Shown here: piece by piece, positions 11,821 to 24,291 of the stretch
Layout of the letters: each line of letters starts with the position of its first letter
How positions within the stretch are numbered: position 1 is the stretch's first letter
Source: Anaspis maculata
Lineage: Eukaryota > Arthropoda > Insecta > Coleoptera > Scraptiidae
Length of the DNA: 64,000 nt
Direction: 5' to 3'
Assembly: GCA_949128115.1 (NCBI GenBank)
Contig: OX421966.1
Location: 36,845,042 to 36,909,041, forward strand
Program-made: the position numbers and the translations under genes
The notes under the pieces: generated by a model
Database searches by the model: none
What the model saw: the letters and a program-made list of their open reading frames with translations, nothing else
Told to the model about the DNA's origin: nothing

Positions 11821-13469
11821 TCTAAATGAATTCCTTATTAGAGAAAATATCTCAATTCTTCAATCTTTTTCTCAAATTCTAACATCCCACCCGAAAGGAC
11901 GTCTCATCATAAAATTTCCATCCATTCCTTGCTACTCGTAGGGGAAATTTTGGGGTGACACAACCGATTTTTTATTTGAGTGTATGATGTACCAAAAAAT
12001 AGTTAAAACAGATTAGCAATTTCAAATTTGACTGATTTATCTGTACTTCGTTGAGCAGGTTAGGTACACTACTCTTTTTTGTTCTGAAAAATAGTTAGCA
12101 AGTTTCGTAGAGTTCTCGTTGGAAAAAAGTGAAAACCGCGGTTGTGCTAGAGAATATAGCTTTTTCAGTTTGATGCGTTTGTTAACCATTCCATTCAAGT
12201 CTTAGAAAAACTTTCAAATAAAAAAACTAGGCAGTCATAAAGAGAATAAGTCAAAGACCTTTTAAGTAATGAATCACTTGAATCCTATTGCCTTTCTAAA
12301 TCTCTGGAAAGGTAGTTACTCCGGCTACGGGGGTAAAACATTACTACTGAATTTACAGTATTGAAAATAAATGTCCAACGAAAATTAAATAGATCTGTTT
12401 GAGTTTGTTCTCACTGCCTGTTCTCTAAAAAACTGGAGTGAGGACTTCTCGTTGGGCCACCCTGTATGTGCTGGAGCACTTTAGACCAATTACAGTTTCA
12501 ATTTTGAAGTTTTAGAGTCAACAACTTGAAATTAGGAATAAACAATTTGAAACTGCCGCTTAACTACTTCAAATTGAAACCGATGAACAATTAATTTTGG
12601 ACAAAAATGAATAAATCTGAAGTAACGTATTTTGAAATAAAGATAGAATACTCTTCGATTTGGTTATGACAAGAAGAAAAGATGAACACCACCTTTCTTC
12701 ACCAAACTGAATTATTCAACATTCTCAATTTGACGTTGTTAAGTAGATACCAATTTGAAACTGTTCCTTTCCAATTGGTGGTTGTTGATCCCAAATTGAA
12801 ATTGTCTATTCCATTTTGGAATTAATGAGTCCAAACTTGAAGTTGCGAAGATATAGAACTTATTTTGTTGGATAAACTCAGGAGAAGGTACCTATCTATC
12901 ATTCATTTTATTTGAAATCGAAGTGACTGGAAAACTGCACCGTTTGTGATGATGAACAATAAAATATAGGAAGTTTCCGGAAATTGCGAGAAAAATTTGG
13001 CGACACCCCATAGACTTATAGCTTGAGATGACGGATCGTGCTTGACACGGAGGTCAGAGCCGTTCCCAAATATCGGTTTCGGTTTTTGTTCAAATGAAGA
13101 ACTTTGTTTCTTCGGTTTCGACTCCACAACCGGTATTTTTCGATTCTCGTTCTACAGCCAATTTTTTTTTTCTAATCAAATACTTCGGAACCAATCTTAT
13201 TTAAAACTTGTTTTATCCCCAATTACATCTTACTTGATTCATAACTCGACCAGTGGGACGGAAATCGTTCTTCCCAGTTCCGACCTCTGCATTATAATAT
13301 TCTCAAACTACGGAAAAAATCATAGAAGGGAAGTTTTTCCATTTTGAAATTATCGTGATGAGAAAGTTTCTGAAATTTTGTTCGCTCATCTGTGAACGCT
13401 GGGTAGACCTGTAGGACCTATACATAAAATCACGAAAACATTGCCATCATTTTTTTTTAAACGCATAGG

Positions 13470-14130
13470 TACAGGGTGATTCACCGAGATTCCCTTCCCC
13501 CTGTTAGAATTTTTCCCGTTGAAATAAATTGGTGGGGAAAGAAATTTTTCCAACCATTGGCCGCGTTCGTGAGTCACAACAGTTGTGGAGCACTCCTACG
13601 CCATTGGTTAAAATTAAAATTTCGACGAATCGCGTCGTTATTCCGTTAAATTCAAATTTGGACACCAACATTTTTTGAATCTTATGGTATACATTGTGTT
13701 TCAAAAAGACTTCCAATTTTTTCCGACATCTTGTATCAAAATATTGGAAATTATACGGCTTTTTCTTTTGAGCCCAGATATGTGATTTGAAATCTGAATA
13801 GGATCATATACAGGTGTTCAGTTTTACACTTCTCATCCCAGATCCTCCCCGCCAAGTTATAATCAACAGTAATATAACAAGTGCTTAGTGGTTTTTCAGT
13901 TGAATCGTTTCAACCCGAAAACAACTGTCATTCACAGGGAAAATTAGACCCAATATTATTTGACCAAAATCCCGAGACGTAGTCGAGCCTGTATACTATG
14001 AAATATAGAAAAATTTGGTGTTCAAATTTGAATTCAACGGAAAAAATTGTTGGGAGAGATTTCTTTCCCCGCCAATTTATTCCAACGAGAAAAATTTTAT
14101 TCAAGGGGGGAACTCGGTGGATCACCTGTA
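13470..14130. mobile_element. fold-back element, TACAGGGTGATTCACCGAG ends
   Basis: The left end TACAGGGTGATTCACCGAG matches the right end CTCGGTGGATCACCTGTA in reverse. The match continues inward through 'ggggaaagaaatttttcc' and its partner near 14055-14075. There is no coding content. The ends and TA flanks place it in the fold-back family seen across this window. Confidence 0.7.
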
Positions 14131-14348
14131 CATACATATCCCGACCCTGTGTAAGTATGGGGCTCGGTATGGGATAGATTATAGCTATACCGGATTCATA
14201 TCCCTTCGTGAACATACATTATCGTTTGCGCGCAAGTTTCGAGGCCCAAAAATCAATAAGTCATCGTTTCACGCATCACCACCTTGAAAATCAAACTCCA
14301 CAAAAAGTTTACTTTAGACTCTTGAGGAGAACTCCAGCAGCAACGCTA

Positions 14349-15292
14349 TACAGAGTGTTCATTTGAAAACTTACTACCCTCGACTTCTCACCTCCAAAGT
14401 TTTTCCATCCATCTCATTCCGAGATGGGTCGATTTTATATTTGAGGGGGCATATATCCAACAGTAATATCAAAGTGCTTAGAATTTCACGATAATTCTGG
14501 CCAAGCGATCGCGAGTGCTGGTTGTAACGATAAATGCCCGACTCCGTAGGTCTCCGTGAGAGGAGGGCATTTATCTAGGGACAACCATCCTGAGGGAGGA
14601 CACTTGGTCAAAATTATCTGTTAAAACTTCAAGCAATAGTGATATTTTGCTGATTATTGCAAAAAAGAAGTCCGAAGTGGCAGTCGTCAGATTTTGTTCT
14701 TTGTGCCCGATTTGCTCGGTTGCCAATGACAGTGGGAAACGGATAAGTGATCAACTGATTATTATCCTTGTAGCTTTAATTATCAAATTCAATGTTCAAA
14801 TTCATCAAATTGAAAACGAGAATAGTGATCAAGTGATCCATCATTTTGAAAGCCTTGCAACCATGTTTATTTTGACGTGAATAAAACTGAAATCGAACCA
14901 TCTGTTTTCAAATAACGTTTTCTTATTCGGAATCGTAGTTTGAAAACAGGTTCAGGGAAAGAGAGTTGGAAGGTTTTCAAAATGATATGTTACTCGATCC
15001 CTATTCCCACTAAAAATTTCCACAAGGATGATCATCCTGCACTAAGGATCTTGAATACGGTTGATTCAATTTTGTTTCTTTTTGCATTAAAGTAAAGAGG
15101 GAAGGTCTTCAAAAGGATGTATTACTCGACCCATATCTCGAAAAGCTGGTCACCCTGCCTCACCTAGATTGAATTCATGCTGAACATAATATGTCACCTT
15201 CGAATATAAAATCGACCTGTCCAGGATTTCTTGAAGAATTCTGTTCGGGGGAAAAATCGGGGGTGCTGAGTTTTCAAATGAACACCCCTGTA
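14349..15292. mobile_element. fold-back element, TACAGAGTGTTCATTTG ends
   Basis: The left terminus TACAGAGTGTTCATTTGAA pairs with 'ttcaaatgaacacccctgta' at the right. Inner arm segments around 'gggtcgattttatattt' (about 14426) and 'aatataaaatcgacctg' (about 15203) also pair. The arms are diverged, so this is an old copy. Confidence 0.6.
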
Positions 15293-18200
15293 TAGGTATG
15301 AAATATTGGAGGCACATGTTGTGAACCGAAGCCGACATAAGCAGGTAACTAGGGATAAAAAAATTCATAAAATGCCTTTCCTTGCAGCACGAGGCATACC
15401 AATATGCAAACCGTACTGGCATAGGACCAGAACCAGAAGTAGGTACCTAACTAGATAATAAAATACGTGCGCCCATTATGCCTATCGCCAGTTTATAACC
15501 ACCTGTATGATGTAACTCGGAACAACAAAGATGGCACAGTCACGTCAAGAACACCCGAGCGGTTATTAACTGAGCTCATCCGCAGAATATTTATAACCCC
15601 CTTTTACTGTTTACAAAAGGTGAAATGTCTGTTTGCTGTGTGCCATGTGAATAATTAATCGCATGATTGATTGGGCAATTTGTCGATCTGTGTCTGTAGA
15701 TGAGTACAGAAGAAGAAAGTAGAGTAGGTGTACTTTACTTGTACCGATCCGAAGGGACTGCTTCGAGAGCGATGTGGAAAATTTTTGCCAACTGCTCAGC
15801 AGAGTTCACAAAATAATGTAAATTTATGATTTGAATAGACAGTCAGTCTTATTTTATTTTACAATGTTAAAATCCGCAAAAAAATTTCGATTGGGAGTCG
15901 GAGTATATAATCAAACTTTTAGAAATGTCGCAGTACCTGCACTATTTTCTTAAACACCGTGAAGAATATCAAGTTGGCAGCTTTCGGCTTTCGAATTGAT
16001 ACGGTTCTGTTCCCAGAGGACTAATAAGCTCCCAAATGCTTTAAACAGAATTCATATTGTTCAGGCCAATCGGGAGTTTTCCTGGTATTGAATGGAAAAG
16101 GGTGAAATTTTGTAATACGACATCGATTTGCGCAGTATAAGTAAAGCAATTTACTGGCATCCAAAAACTCCATCTGTAAATGACATTGTAAGAGTATATA
16201 ACATGGAACCGTGATTTTAACGTTATTTTGACAGATTTTTGTGTTTGTGCACCAAATATTGAGATCAACATAAAAAGACGACTCTTCCCTATAGTTGAGC
16301 GATGTAAACAGACCTTATTTATGGTCACTTTGTACCAACTGCCGCAAAAGATGCCTTATTTCATGATCCCTTATAAAGTTTAGTTTTGGAATATCCCCTA
16401 TGGAAATTCTTTTCAAAATTCGACTTTTTGACCGACCTCTCAGTCCAACCCAACTCCAATGGAAATACTCATTGGATTTTTGTGAAATTCGTCTTATAGA
16501 AAAATAATGGGTCTGCTCAGCAACATCTTGTATAAAAGGTGAAGTAGAAGTAATAAGTGCATCTTTTATAATGAACCAGTCATTCAATACAAATTTCGCT
16601 AAATATTTAAACTGTCCACGAATCATTCACGAAAACCCAATTTAGAAAAGAACAAAAGGACTAATATGATTCATATTATGAAATGCGGTATCCACGTATC
16701 CCTGTTAGTATATTTTAGTTGAAGTTCAAGTGGAATAATCTATTTTCTAGAGTGTTTAGAGACTCATTATCAAGATTAATCAGCTGGAATTCACCGAAAA
16801 AGAAATTCTCGGCCTGGTAATAGATAAGCTGACCCTGGGTTGCACCAACGCTCAATTATTAGTTATAAGACGAGATTAGTGAAATTTCTTTCGGTCAGTA
16901 CTCATTGGTGAATAATAAAATCCTGGTTTCACAAAAGAGAATTATCCAATGATTGATAAGCTGAAGATGTTATGCATTTCTCATGGTCAACCTGATGGAT
17001 GGATGTCCAGAATCAAATCCATTTAATCTCGTATTAGCGTTAATTGCATTTTTTTTGTGTGCAACCCTAGGGTTGATTATATTTATTTTCTGAAACCGTC
17101 GCATGCACCGTCGGTGAATGCCTAATTCAAACAAATCAGATCTCATATTATTTTTGATTCGGAAATATTGAATAGATACAATATCAATCAACCACAGGCC
17201 TCCCAATAACTTCCGATTTTTTTTTTAGCCGAAAAAGGTCGATTTAGATGTTGAGAATGCGGGTCTAAAATACACGGGAGTTAATTAACTTTCCAACTTT
17301 CACCGCTCTTTTGCCCTTTCAAAATTCAAATAACACCGTCTATAGCCACCTAATTTCTGATACATCATTGTGAAAAAACCTTTTGAAATTCACAGCGGAA
17401 TAGCCGAAATCGGCACTGATCCTGCACGCTCCTGGACACCGATAAAATTTTGTTATATACTGGGATGAAGCAATAGCATGCATATATTGCTTAATTGTAA
17501 AATTGATTTACTTTCCCACATAACATGTATACAGTTCATATAGCATGTAGTGTTTAAACAAATTCGACGTCAATTTATGTAGGTATGTTTGTTCAACCAT
17601 TTGAGAGATATAAAAATTATATATTTGCTAGAGACTTCGACTCGGGTATAAGCCACAAACCCTTACAATTGGCGGAGGAGCCGCTTGACAGCTTGCCGAG
17701 TTCATAAGGAGAGGCGCAGAACTTTCTTGGAGCCTCTAAGAAGGAACTTGGAGATGTACAGGTTGTACACAGTACCTTGAAAATTGTTCAATTATAATAT
17801 ATATAGTTGACCGATAGCCATCAAATGCAACAGATGTCAAGCTGAAATACATCAGATTTGATTAGCGAAAAACGAACTACCATAATTATGTTAATCCGTT
17901 TGAAAAATATGGGAGATTTAGCTACCATGCGAAGAAGCTACGTACCGAGAAATCATGTGAAAAAAGAGGCCACAAAATAGCCTTCGCTACTACGTATGGT
18001 GAGGCTCAAAAATTTAAGTAAAGGTAAAATGCAAGTGTCCAGGAACTGAAAGCGTCGAGTGAAACTGATAGGTGAATGGTGCTTTTCTGTAAGAAAAATT
18101 ATAGATGGCATTACATCGGTGTAAAATGACAAAAGTAATAATGTTTATAACCCCATGATAGTAGGGACCTGTGTACTTCAAGAATGCAAAAAATCAAGTT

Positions 18201-19435
18201 GTTAGTCACATCAAATCGTGACAACGATACCTATGACGTTGAAGATATCCAATATTTAAAAAAAATGCTACGAAATTCTTCACCCGAAACTGACAGGTGG
18301 AAAATCCATTACAGACTTAAAGAAGTGAAGACTTTCCTGCCTATGATGATGAAAGTGCATTACATATAGGAGGCGGGAAATGCTTTATTACCATCAAGAG
18401 CAGAGTAGGCTGCACGGAGCGCAACTATCGCCCGCGGGTGGTCTGAAGCAATCCCGGCGAGACATGTATACTATTTCATTGACAATCATTCTGATTGAAA
18501 GAATAATTGTTCATGATTTTAATCAAATAAGTTCTGAAACAACATGTTTCAGGTGTCACTTTCATCAAGTTGGCTTTGCCGCACGCAAACAGTGTTGCTA
18601 TGACAACAACTGATGGCTGAAAAATTATTAATCTGTTTGACGTCGATAACTGTCAACATCATCTCCATCGAATTCCTAAAAAAAATAGGCTTGACTAGGC
18701 ATGAGGTATTCGACTTTTGGATAGTTTTTTGTCCTAAGGGCTGGTTTATATTGGATGTTAACTTATGCCGTTACCCTCACCCGGTTGCATGTGATTGACT
18801 GTCCGCATTCCCCATGTCGTAAAACTTAAAACTTGGCGAACTTCTAAGGTGAGGAAATAAGTCACGGGACTATTCCCTGTCAATATAAACGTTTGCGTTC
18901 AAACGATACCTCTGAACTTTACAGTAAGGGAATAAGTTACAAGCTACCGGTTACATCCCATATGAACCAGCCCTTAGTCTTCGTTTGCTGTTGATCTCCA
19001 CCAATAAAGTTGGCGAAGAAAATGGAAGCTAGCAGCTGAGGGTGGGATCAAAGCAATTTCAGCATTTATAATTTATTTATTCATTTATTTACTATTAAAG
19101 TATGTCTCCAGCATTGATCGTTTGCTTCTTAAAGTGGCTTTGAATATTATATAAAGGTGTTGATGTTTTCTCAAAACCTGTGGCAAGACTTTGAGATAAC
19201 AAAACCTTTATCCATTTACTAGATTATGAGGCAATAGCTAAAGTACAATCCAAATCCAAATTCACAATTCAATGTAGGTATGCAGAGATTTTCACTCCAG
19301 TTAACACACCCGGAGTCTGGATTAGGATGACAGAGGAAGAAATCTAAAACTTGTTATGTACCTTACAAAAGCAAAATATGCAATGGGAGAAATGCAAGCA
19401 GACACGCCGAATTCAAAAATTCAACGATCGAGATC
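15293..19435. other. 4.1-kb stretch with no recognised gene
   Basis: I see no exon resembling the missing ends of ALP-A or ALP-B here, and no clear transposon termini. The longest open frame (16315-16626, minus, 103 codons) matches nothing I know. The sequence is AT-rich intergenic or intronic DNA. Confidence 0.5.
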
Positions 19436-19732
19436 ATCAAAGCTAGTGTTGCCGTCTAGAGTTAGACTTTCTAGACTCTTGTCTTGAAGAGACGTCAAGA
19501 CTTAGACAAGACCTCTAGAAACTCTTGTCTTGAAATTTCTAGACAAGACAAGAGTATGGTTGTCAAGATCAAGAGTCTTGATTAGACTCTTGAAAATTGA
19601 AATTAAAAAAATCAGATATATTCCTCTGTGTTGACGCTTTTTATTGTCTACTAAATGTGTGATCTGCTTGGAGACTTCTTACAGAATTTATTGACAACAT
19701 AAAATAACATCAATAAGGGTGAAGGTATATTA

Positions 19733-20368
19733 TACAGGGTGTTTGCAAACTTTGGGGTAGAAAATCGAAGCGCAGTTACGGAAATGCTCCAAAAGTATCA
19801 GACAAAAAATGTTGAAAAAAATTTAGGATTCTTATTTTTGACACTATGGAGGGTCAAAAGGTAGTCCTTCGACCCCCTCTATTTTCGTAATTTCGAAAGA
19901 TTTTAGTGAACTGTTCTCAACAGACCAAGAAGCAATGTTTTTGAACCTTTGAATGTGTTTTGTAATATTATTCACTATACAGGGTGAGTCGTAAATCCTG
20001 AAAATCCAGTTTTCTTGAGAAATGCATGCAGAAAATTTCATATGAGAACTATTTGTTTACAACCTCTAGGAACTTTCACGGCCATTTTCGAGGAAAAATA
20101 GATTTTTGCGATTCATGACTCACCCTGTACACTAACTAAAACTACAAGACATATAAAAGGTTCAAAAAATTGGCTTTTTGGTCTGATGGTAAGAATTTCC
20201 TAAAATCGTGAAAAAACGAAAGTAGAAGGGGTCGAAGGACCACCTTTTGACCCTCCATATTTCCAAAAATAAAGATCGTAGTTTTTTTTTCAACATTTTT
20301 CCGGCACTTTTGGGGCAATTCTTCAACTGCGGCTTAATTTTCTACCTCGAGTTTGTAAACACCTTGTA
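19733..20368. mobile_element. fold-back element nested in the hAT-like element
   Basis: The ends TACAGGGTGTTTGCAAACTT and 'gagtttgtaaacaccttgta' pair, and the arms continue through 'ggtcgaaggaccaccttttg' and its partner near 19855-19875. It is itself split by a smaller element at 19978. Confidence 0.72.
19978..20129. mobile_element. 152-bp MITE nested in a fold-back element
   Basis: The termini TACAGGGTGAGTCGTAAAT and 'attcatgactcaccctgta' are inverted repeats. The surrounding arms pair across the insertion ('gaacctttgaatgtgttttg' against the inverted 'catataaaaggttc'). This is the third level of nesting. Confidence 0.72.
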
Positions 20369-21468
20369 TATTCACATGCCATCTCCTTCAGACTCTGTAT
20401 GTCTCTACTGTTTTTTTTTTCGGTTCTCATGCGAAAGTTTTCTCCAAGTGATTTTTCCAAGGGCTGCTCCAACATCTTCATTTCTATTTCTCCAAAAAAT
20501 AGCTGCGCCTTCTCAGATAGCACCTTTCAAGAAATGAGGTCGCTCAATAGGGCTTTCAAGAAGATTTTTGGTCAGTAGCTGCGAAACAAAGTGTTTCCCG
20601 CCAATAAAAGGAAAATAATTCAGACTAGATGCTGCAGCCAGATATCATTTCAATGTAGGTACCAAGGCAAGATACCGATTAGGCTGGTTTTCTTTTTACA
20701 ACTTGAGCAAAGTGAGTCTTCTTGCCCGCGTCAGGTTGACACAAGCGGGAACCTGACACAGATCTTCAAACAATCGGTATATTTTCGATAAAAATATTGG
20801 ACCACGTCCGCAGCACGACATCTGGGAGTTCCGGGTCCTGCTCAAACCCGATTATTTACATTTCTCCGTGCAGCAGCAATGTTTCGAACACCAAACAGCA
20901 AATATTGAAGTGGATTGATAGACTCTTTTTCGACTGTGACTCTTTTTCAATGACTGTTTCTCGACGTTCATGTGGCAACCTGATACTGTTCTTGGCTTGC
21001 TTACTCACTCGATTTGAGCAGATGGACTGCGGTGAGCTGAATTTTTATCTCCTTTCGCGGTGCAAGATTTTTTGAATACTTTTTCAACTGAACAGTAGTT
21101 GACTATATTTATTTAGGTATCTAGGTACTCACGGCAATAAAATCGTATCGTGTCATTTTATATAAGACCCCATTGCAGAAATACGTCTACTAACAGATCT
21201 GGAGTGGCGGTGGGAACCTTTTCTTTCAGCACTCACACCAATGATAAATTTCAGTGTGAATAAAAGTGGGTCTTTGTTTTAAAATTTCAACGTAATGAGG
21301 GGGTTTCATAGAATTTTAATTTCAAGAGTCTATCTAGACTCTTGAAAAATTTCCATCAAGAGTTAGAGTCTTGTCTTGAAATTTTGAAAAAATCTTGAAA
21401 TTTCAAGACAAGACAAGATTAGGGCAACTCTTGTCTTGTCTTGTCTAGACGGCAACACTAATCAAAGC

Positions 21469-24291
21469 TTGAAAAAAAGTGAAAACTAAAAAAAGGAATA
21501 GGCTGGCTTTTCTTGTCTTGGTTGTGAATAGTGTATTACATACCGAGACGGGAAATACATCATTACTGCTGAGGGCACAGAGAGCCTCCCGGCAAAGCCC
21601 AAAGCTGGAATGATGTATTTACCGTCGAGAGTATGTTATACTATTTTACTCACAACCATGTACTCAGCTTACAGGATTACAGGCGTTCAAAAGCTGAAAT
21701 CTGAAAATTGCCGTTTTGTCATAACTTCCAGATAGGCCAATTAATTTTGCTGAAACGTGGTTCAGGAAATACTGATCAACACACTTATTGTTTGGTTGGA
21801 TGCATATTTTGAAATTTCCCTTCTAAAGCTACCATTTCTTCACTTTCTCGGGAGGTCGGCAATGGGTCACCTCCCGACCTCCTACTAGGTATGTAATGAA
21901 TCAATTACCATGGTGGTTGTGAGTAAAATTACATACCTATCGAGGTCGGTAATATAGAGTCGGGAATAGATCGCTCTCCACCTTTAAAGAGTTCGGGAAA
22001 GAATCAATTAATATGATGGTTGTGGATAAAGTTATTGATGAAAGATAAAGATAATGGGCTCAATAGACCTTCCAAATTTCACCTGTTAGGTTTTGTCAAT
22101 AGAGGCGGCACATTTTTGATTCAGAGTTAGCAGGTTAAAATTAAAATGTCGAAAGTGACAGCCAGTGTGGAAATCAGGTGGAAAATGCCATATGTATAAC
22201 GTCTTCCAGAGCTGTGTGCTTGTGCCCTTTTACTTCATACCGAATCTTCTTTTGTAATAGATTTTGGAGCTTCCATCTTCCATCAATGGGCCAGAGAAAG
22301 TATCGAATGCACTTACCAAATACTACCTTAATATTACAAATACCTAGTATAGGTACCTACAATCTAACTGACCGTTGTCAGGGTGTTTCCTGCTTGTGTC
22401 GGTTGCAACTCCAACCTGAATCTGAAATCTAATTCTTGAGGCTATACCTGTCAGGAACTGGGAAATACAAAAGACATTTCTTTCTCTATCGAAATGTAGG
22501 AAGGTACTTACAGGTTCCAGTAGTTGTGCATCTATTCAAGTATGACTAGCCACAACCTTTTACGGCGCGCGAGCAGATCATTACAATCGTAATACCTAAT
22601 GCATAAAAGATAACACACCACAGATTCATTGTGCGAAATTCGCATCGAAATCCTTGTCCTTGTCCTCGTTCAAGGAAATCAATTTATTTGACACCTAGTT
22701 TACTTAACCTTTCGTAATATTACTTACTTATAACCCATTATCGTACAAGGTTCGTCTGCCTTTGAAGGTCCAAATTTTACGTCTGAGCACACACGAAATT
22801 ATCTAATCTTTCCTCAGCTGTTCGCAGAGCGCATTGTCTGTCTCCGTACGACAATATTTGTATTTTTTGCAATATTGTCGCTAATGGCGTTGCCTGTGCG
22901 AACAATACAAGACGAAACAAAGATTATTAATCTTGACAACAAGATAAAGAACCCTTTTTTCGCTTGCAATTCCATAAAAATTATATTGTTCTTATTCAAA
23001 TGACCTCATCGAAAATAAGTTTATTGTTGTGATAAATTCACATCAATCTGAAATTGTTATTGAACCTGCTGATCTCGAATTTAATTACGGCGCGGTCAGA
23101 TTGTTAATTTATTCCTTGATTATGATAATCTGCATGGAGGGCACAAGCGCCAGCCAGGCATGATGTCACGTTTCAACCACCAGAGGGCCATGTTCTGCGG
23201 TTACACATCTCTGACGCTGTGGGTGCTGTGCCAGCACCTATTGTTTGAATTATTTAGGGAACAATGTGCCCAATCTCACGAATCACGGTGGCTATTAGCT
23301 ACTTGGTAAGTCAGATTTGCCTAATTGAAAGGGAAATTTCGCAAATGTCAACGTGAAGTGGTCGCAGAGAGCAGTACTGTTGCGATTAGAATGTAATCTG
23401 GGATGTAAATAAATCAGGTACTTACCCTCAATGTCGCAACAGTGCCTTATGAAGGAGACAACCTTGAGAAGGTCTTCAGAGAAGGTCTACATACAAGTTG
23501 ACAATATTTTTACTTTTTCTCTTTTCTTGTGTAATTCTGTCGTAGGTTACCTATTTCCTTTTGCAAAATTCACAATAATTATACGACAGCAATGTCGCAT
23601 ATCGTATTGTGACTAATTACTTCATTAGTTACAATAGACAGCTGCATAATATACATTAAGAAAAAATATGGTAATTTCTATGTTTGTTCGTTGACTTAAG
23701 ACTTTTTTTTTTAATAAAAAAAAATCAAATCCAGCATATACGAGTTTCTCAAATAAATTAGTGGCAATGCTATTTGCTCGGCTATTTGTTTTCAAATTTT
23801 CCAATTTTTTTCCAAGAAATCGCCTTTGAAACATTTTCATCCCAATTGAAGTTGAGGTCTTGCAACCCTGAGACAAAAAAGCATTACTTTTTGATGGTCG
23901 TTTACAGATGCAAGTTTGTCTTCTAGATAATCTCTGTAGATTTATTTGCAATTTATCAATCAGGTCCTGACTTCCCTCCCGAAAGCCTACCGGATTCATG
24001 ACAGCAATACTAGAGTTTTCCGTTATGAGTATGATGCAAAATTTTCAATCCTGGAACCAAATTTCAATTTTCCTCTCGAACGCTTTGATCAAAATCACTA
24101 CCTATACGTAGCTGATACGTTGCTTAACACAGCCGAGGCAGTTTTGTGTCGCCCTCGCCCACAACAGATTTTTCACAATTTCATAATAAATCGAGTGATA
24201 AATACATAGGTATATTTTTTTGGCGTCTTGTGATACTTGTTGTGTAGTAGGTAGGTGTTTCTATTTCTAATATTTCTTTTTTCTATTCCAG
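21469..24291. other. gap between the hAT-like element and ALP-B with no recognised gene
   Basis: I looked for a signal-peptide exon, a TATAAATA box, or an exon like the ALP-C linker ending in a phase-1 donor, and saw none. Several open frames of 60-124 codons lack family features. Confidence 0.5.

Larger units (their letters stand above)
19444..21460. mobile_element. 2.0-kb hAT-like non-autonomous element
   Basis: Perfect 17-bp terminal inverted repeats, TAGTGTTGCCGTCTAGA, stand at 19444 and, inverted, at 21460. They are flanked by the direct repeat ATCAAAGC (19436-19443 and 21461-21468). An 8-bp duplication with a 'TAGTGTTGCC' end fits the hAT superfamily. The subterminal regions carry runs of TCTTGTCTTGA-like motifs in both orientations. 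No transposase frame is present. The interior hosts a nested fold-back element. Confidence 0.82.

Noticed and set aside
16315..16626. 103-codon minus-strand frame as a transposase fragment
   Set aside because: No conserved DDE box or other motif could be recognised; kept only as an unassigned frame.
17441..17500. YWDEA-like reading as the missing ALP-B linker exon
   Set aside because: It matches only the two aromatic residues of the linker and lacks a phase-1 donor and following helix pattern.
23625..23999. 124-codon minus-strand frame before ALP-B
   Set aside because: Basic, low-information sequence with no known motif and no splice or promoter context.
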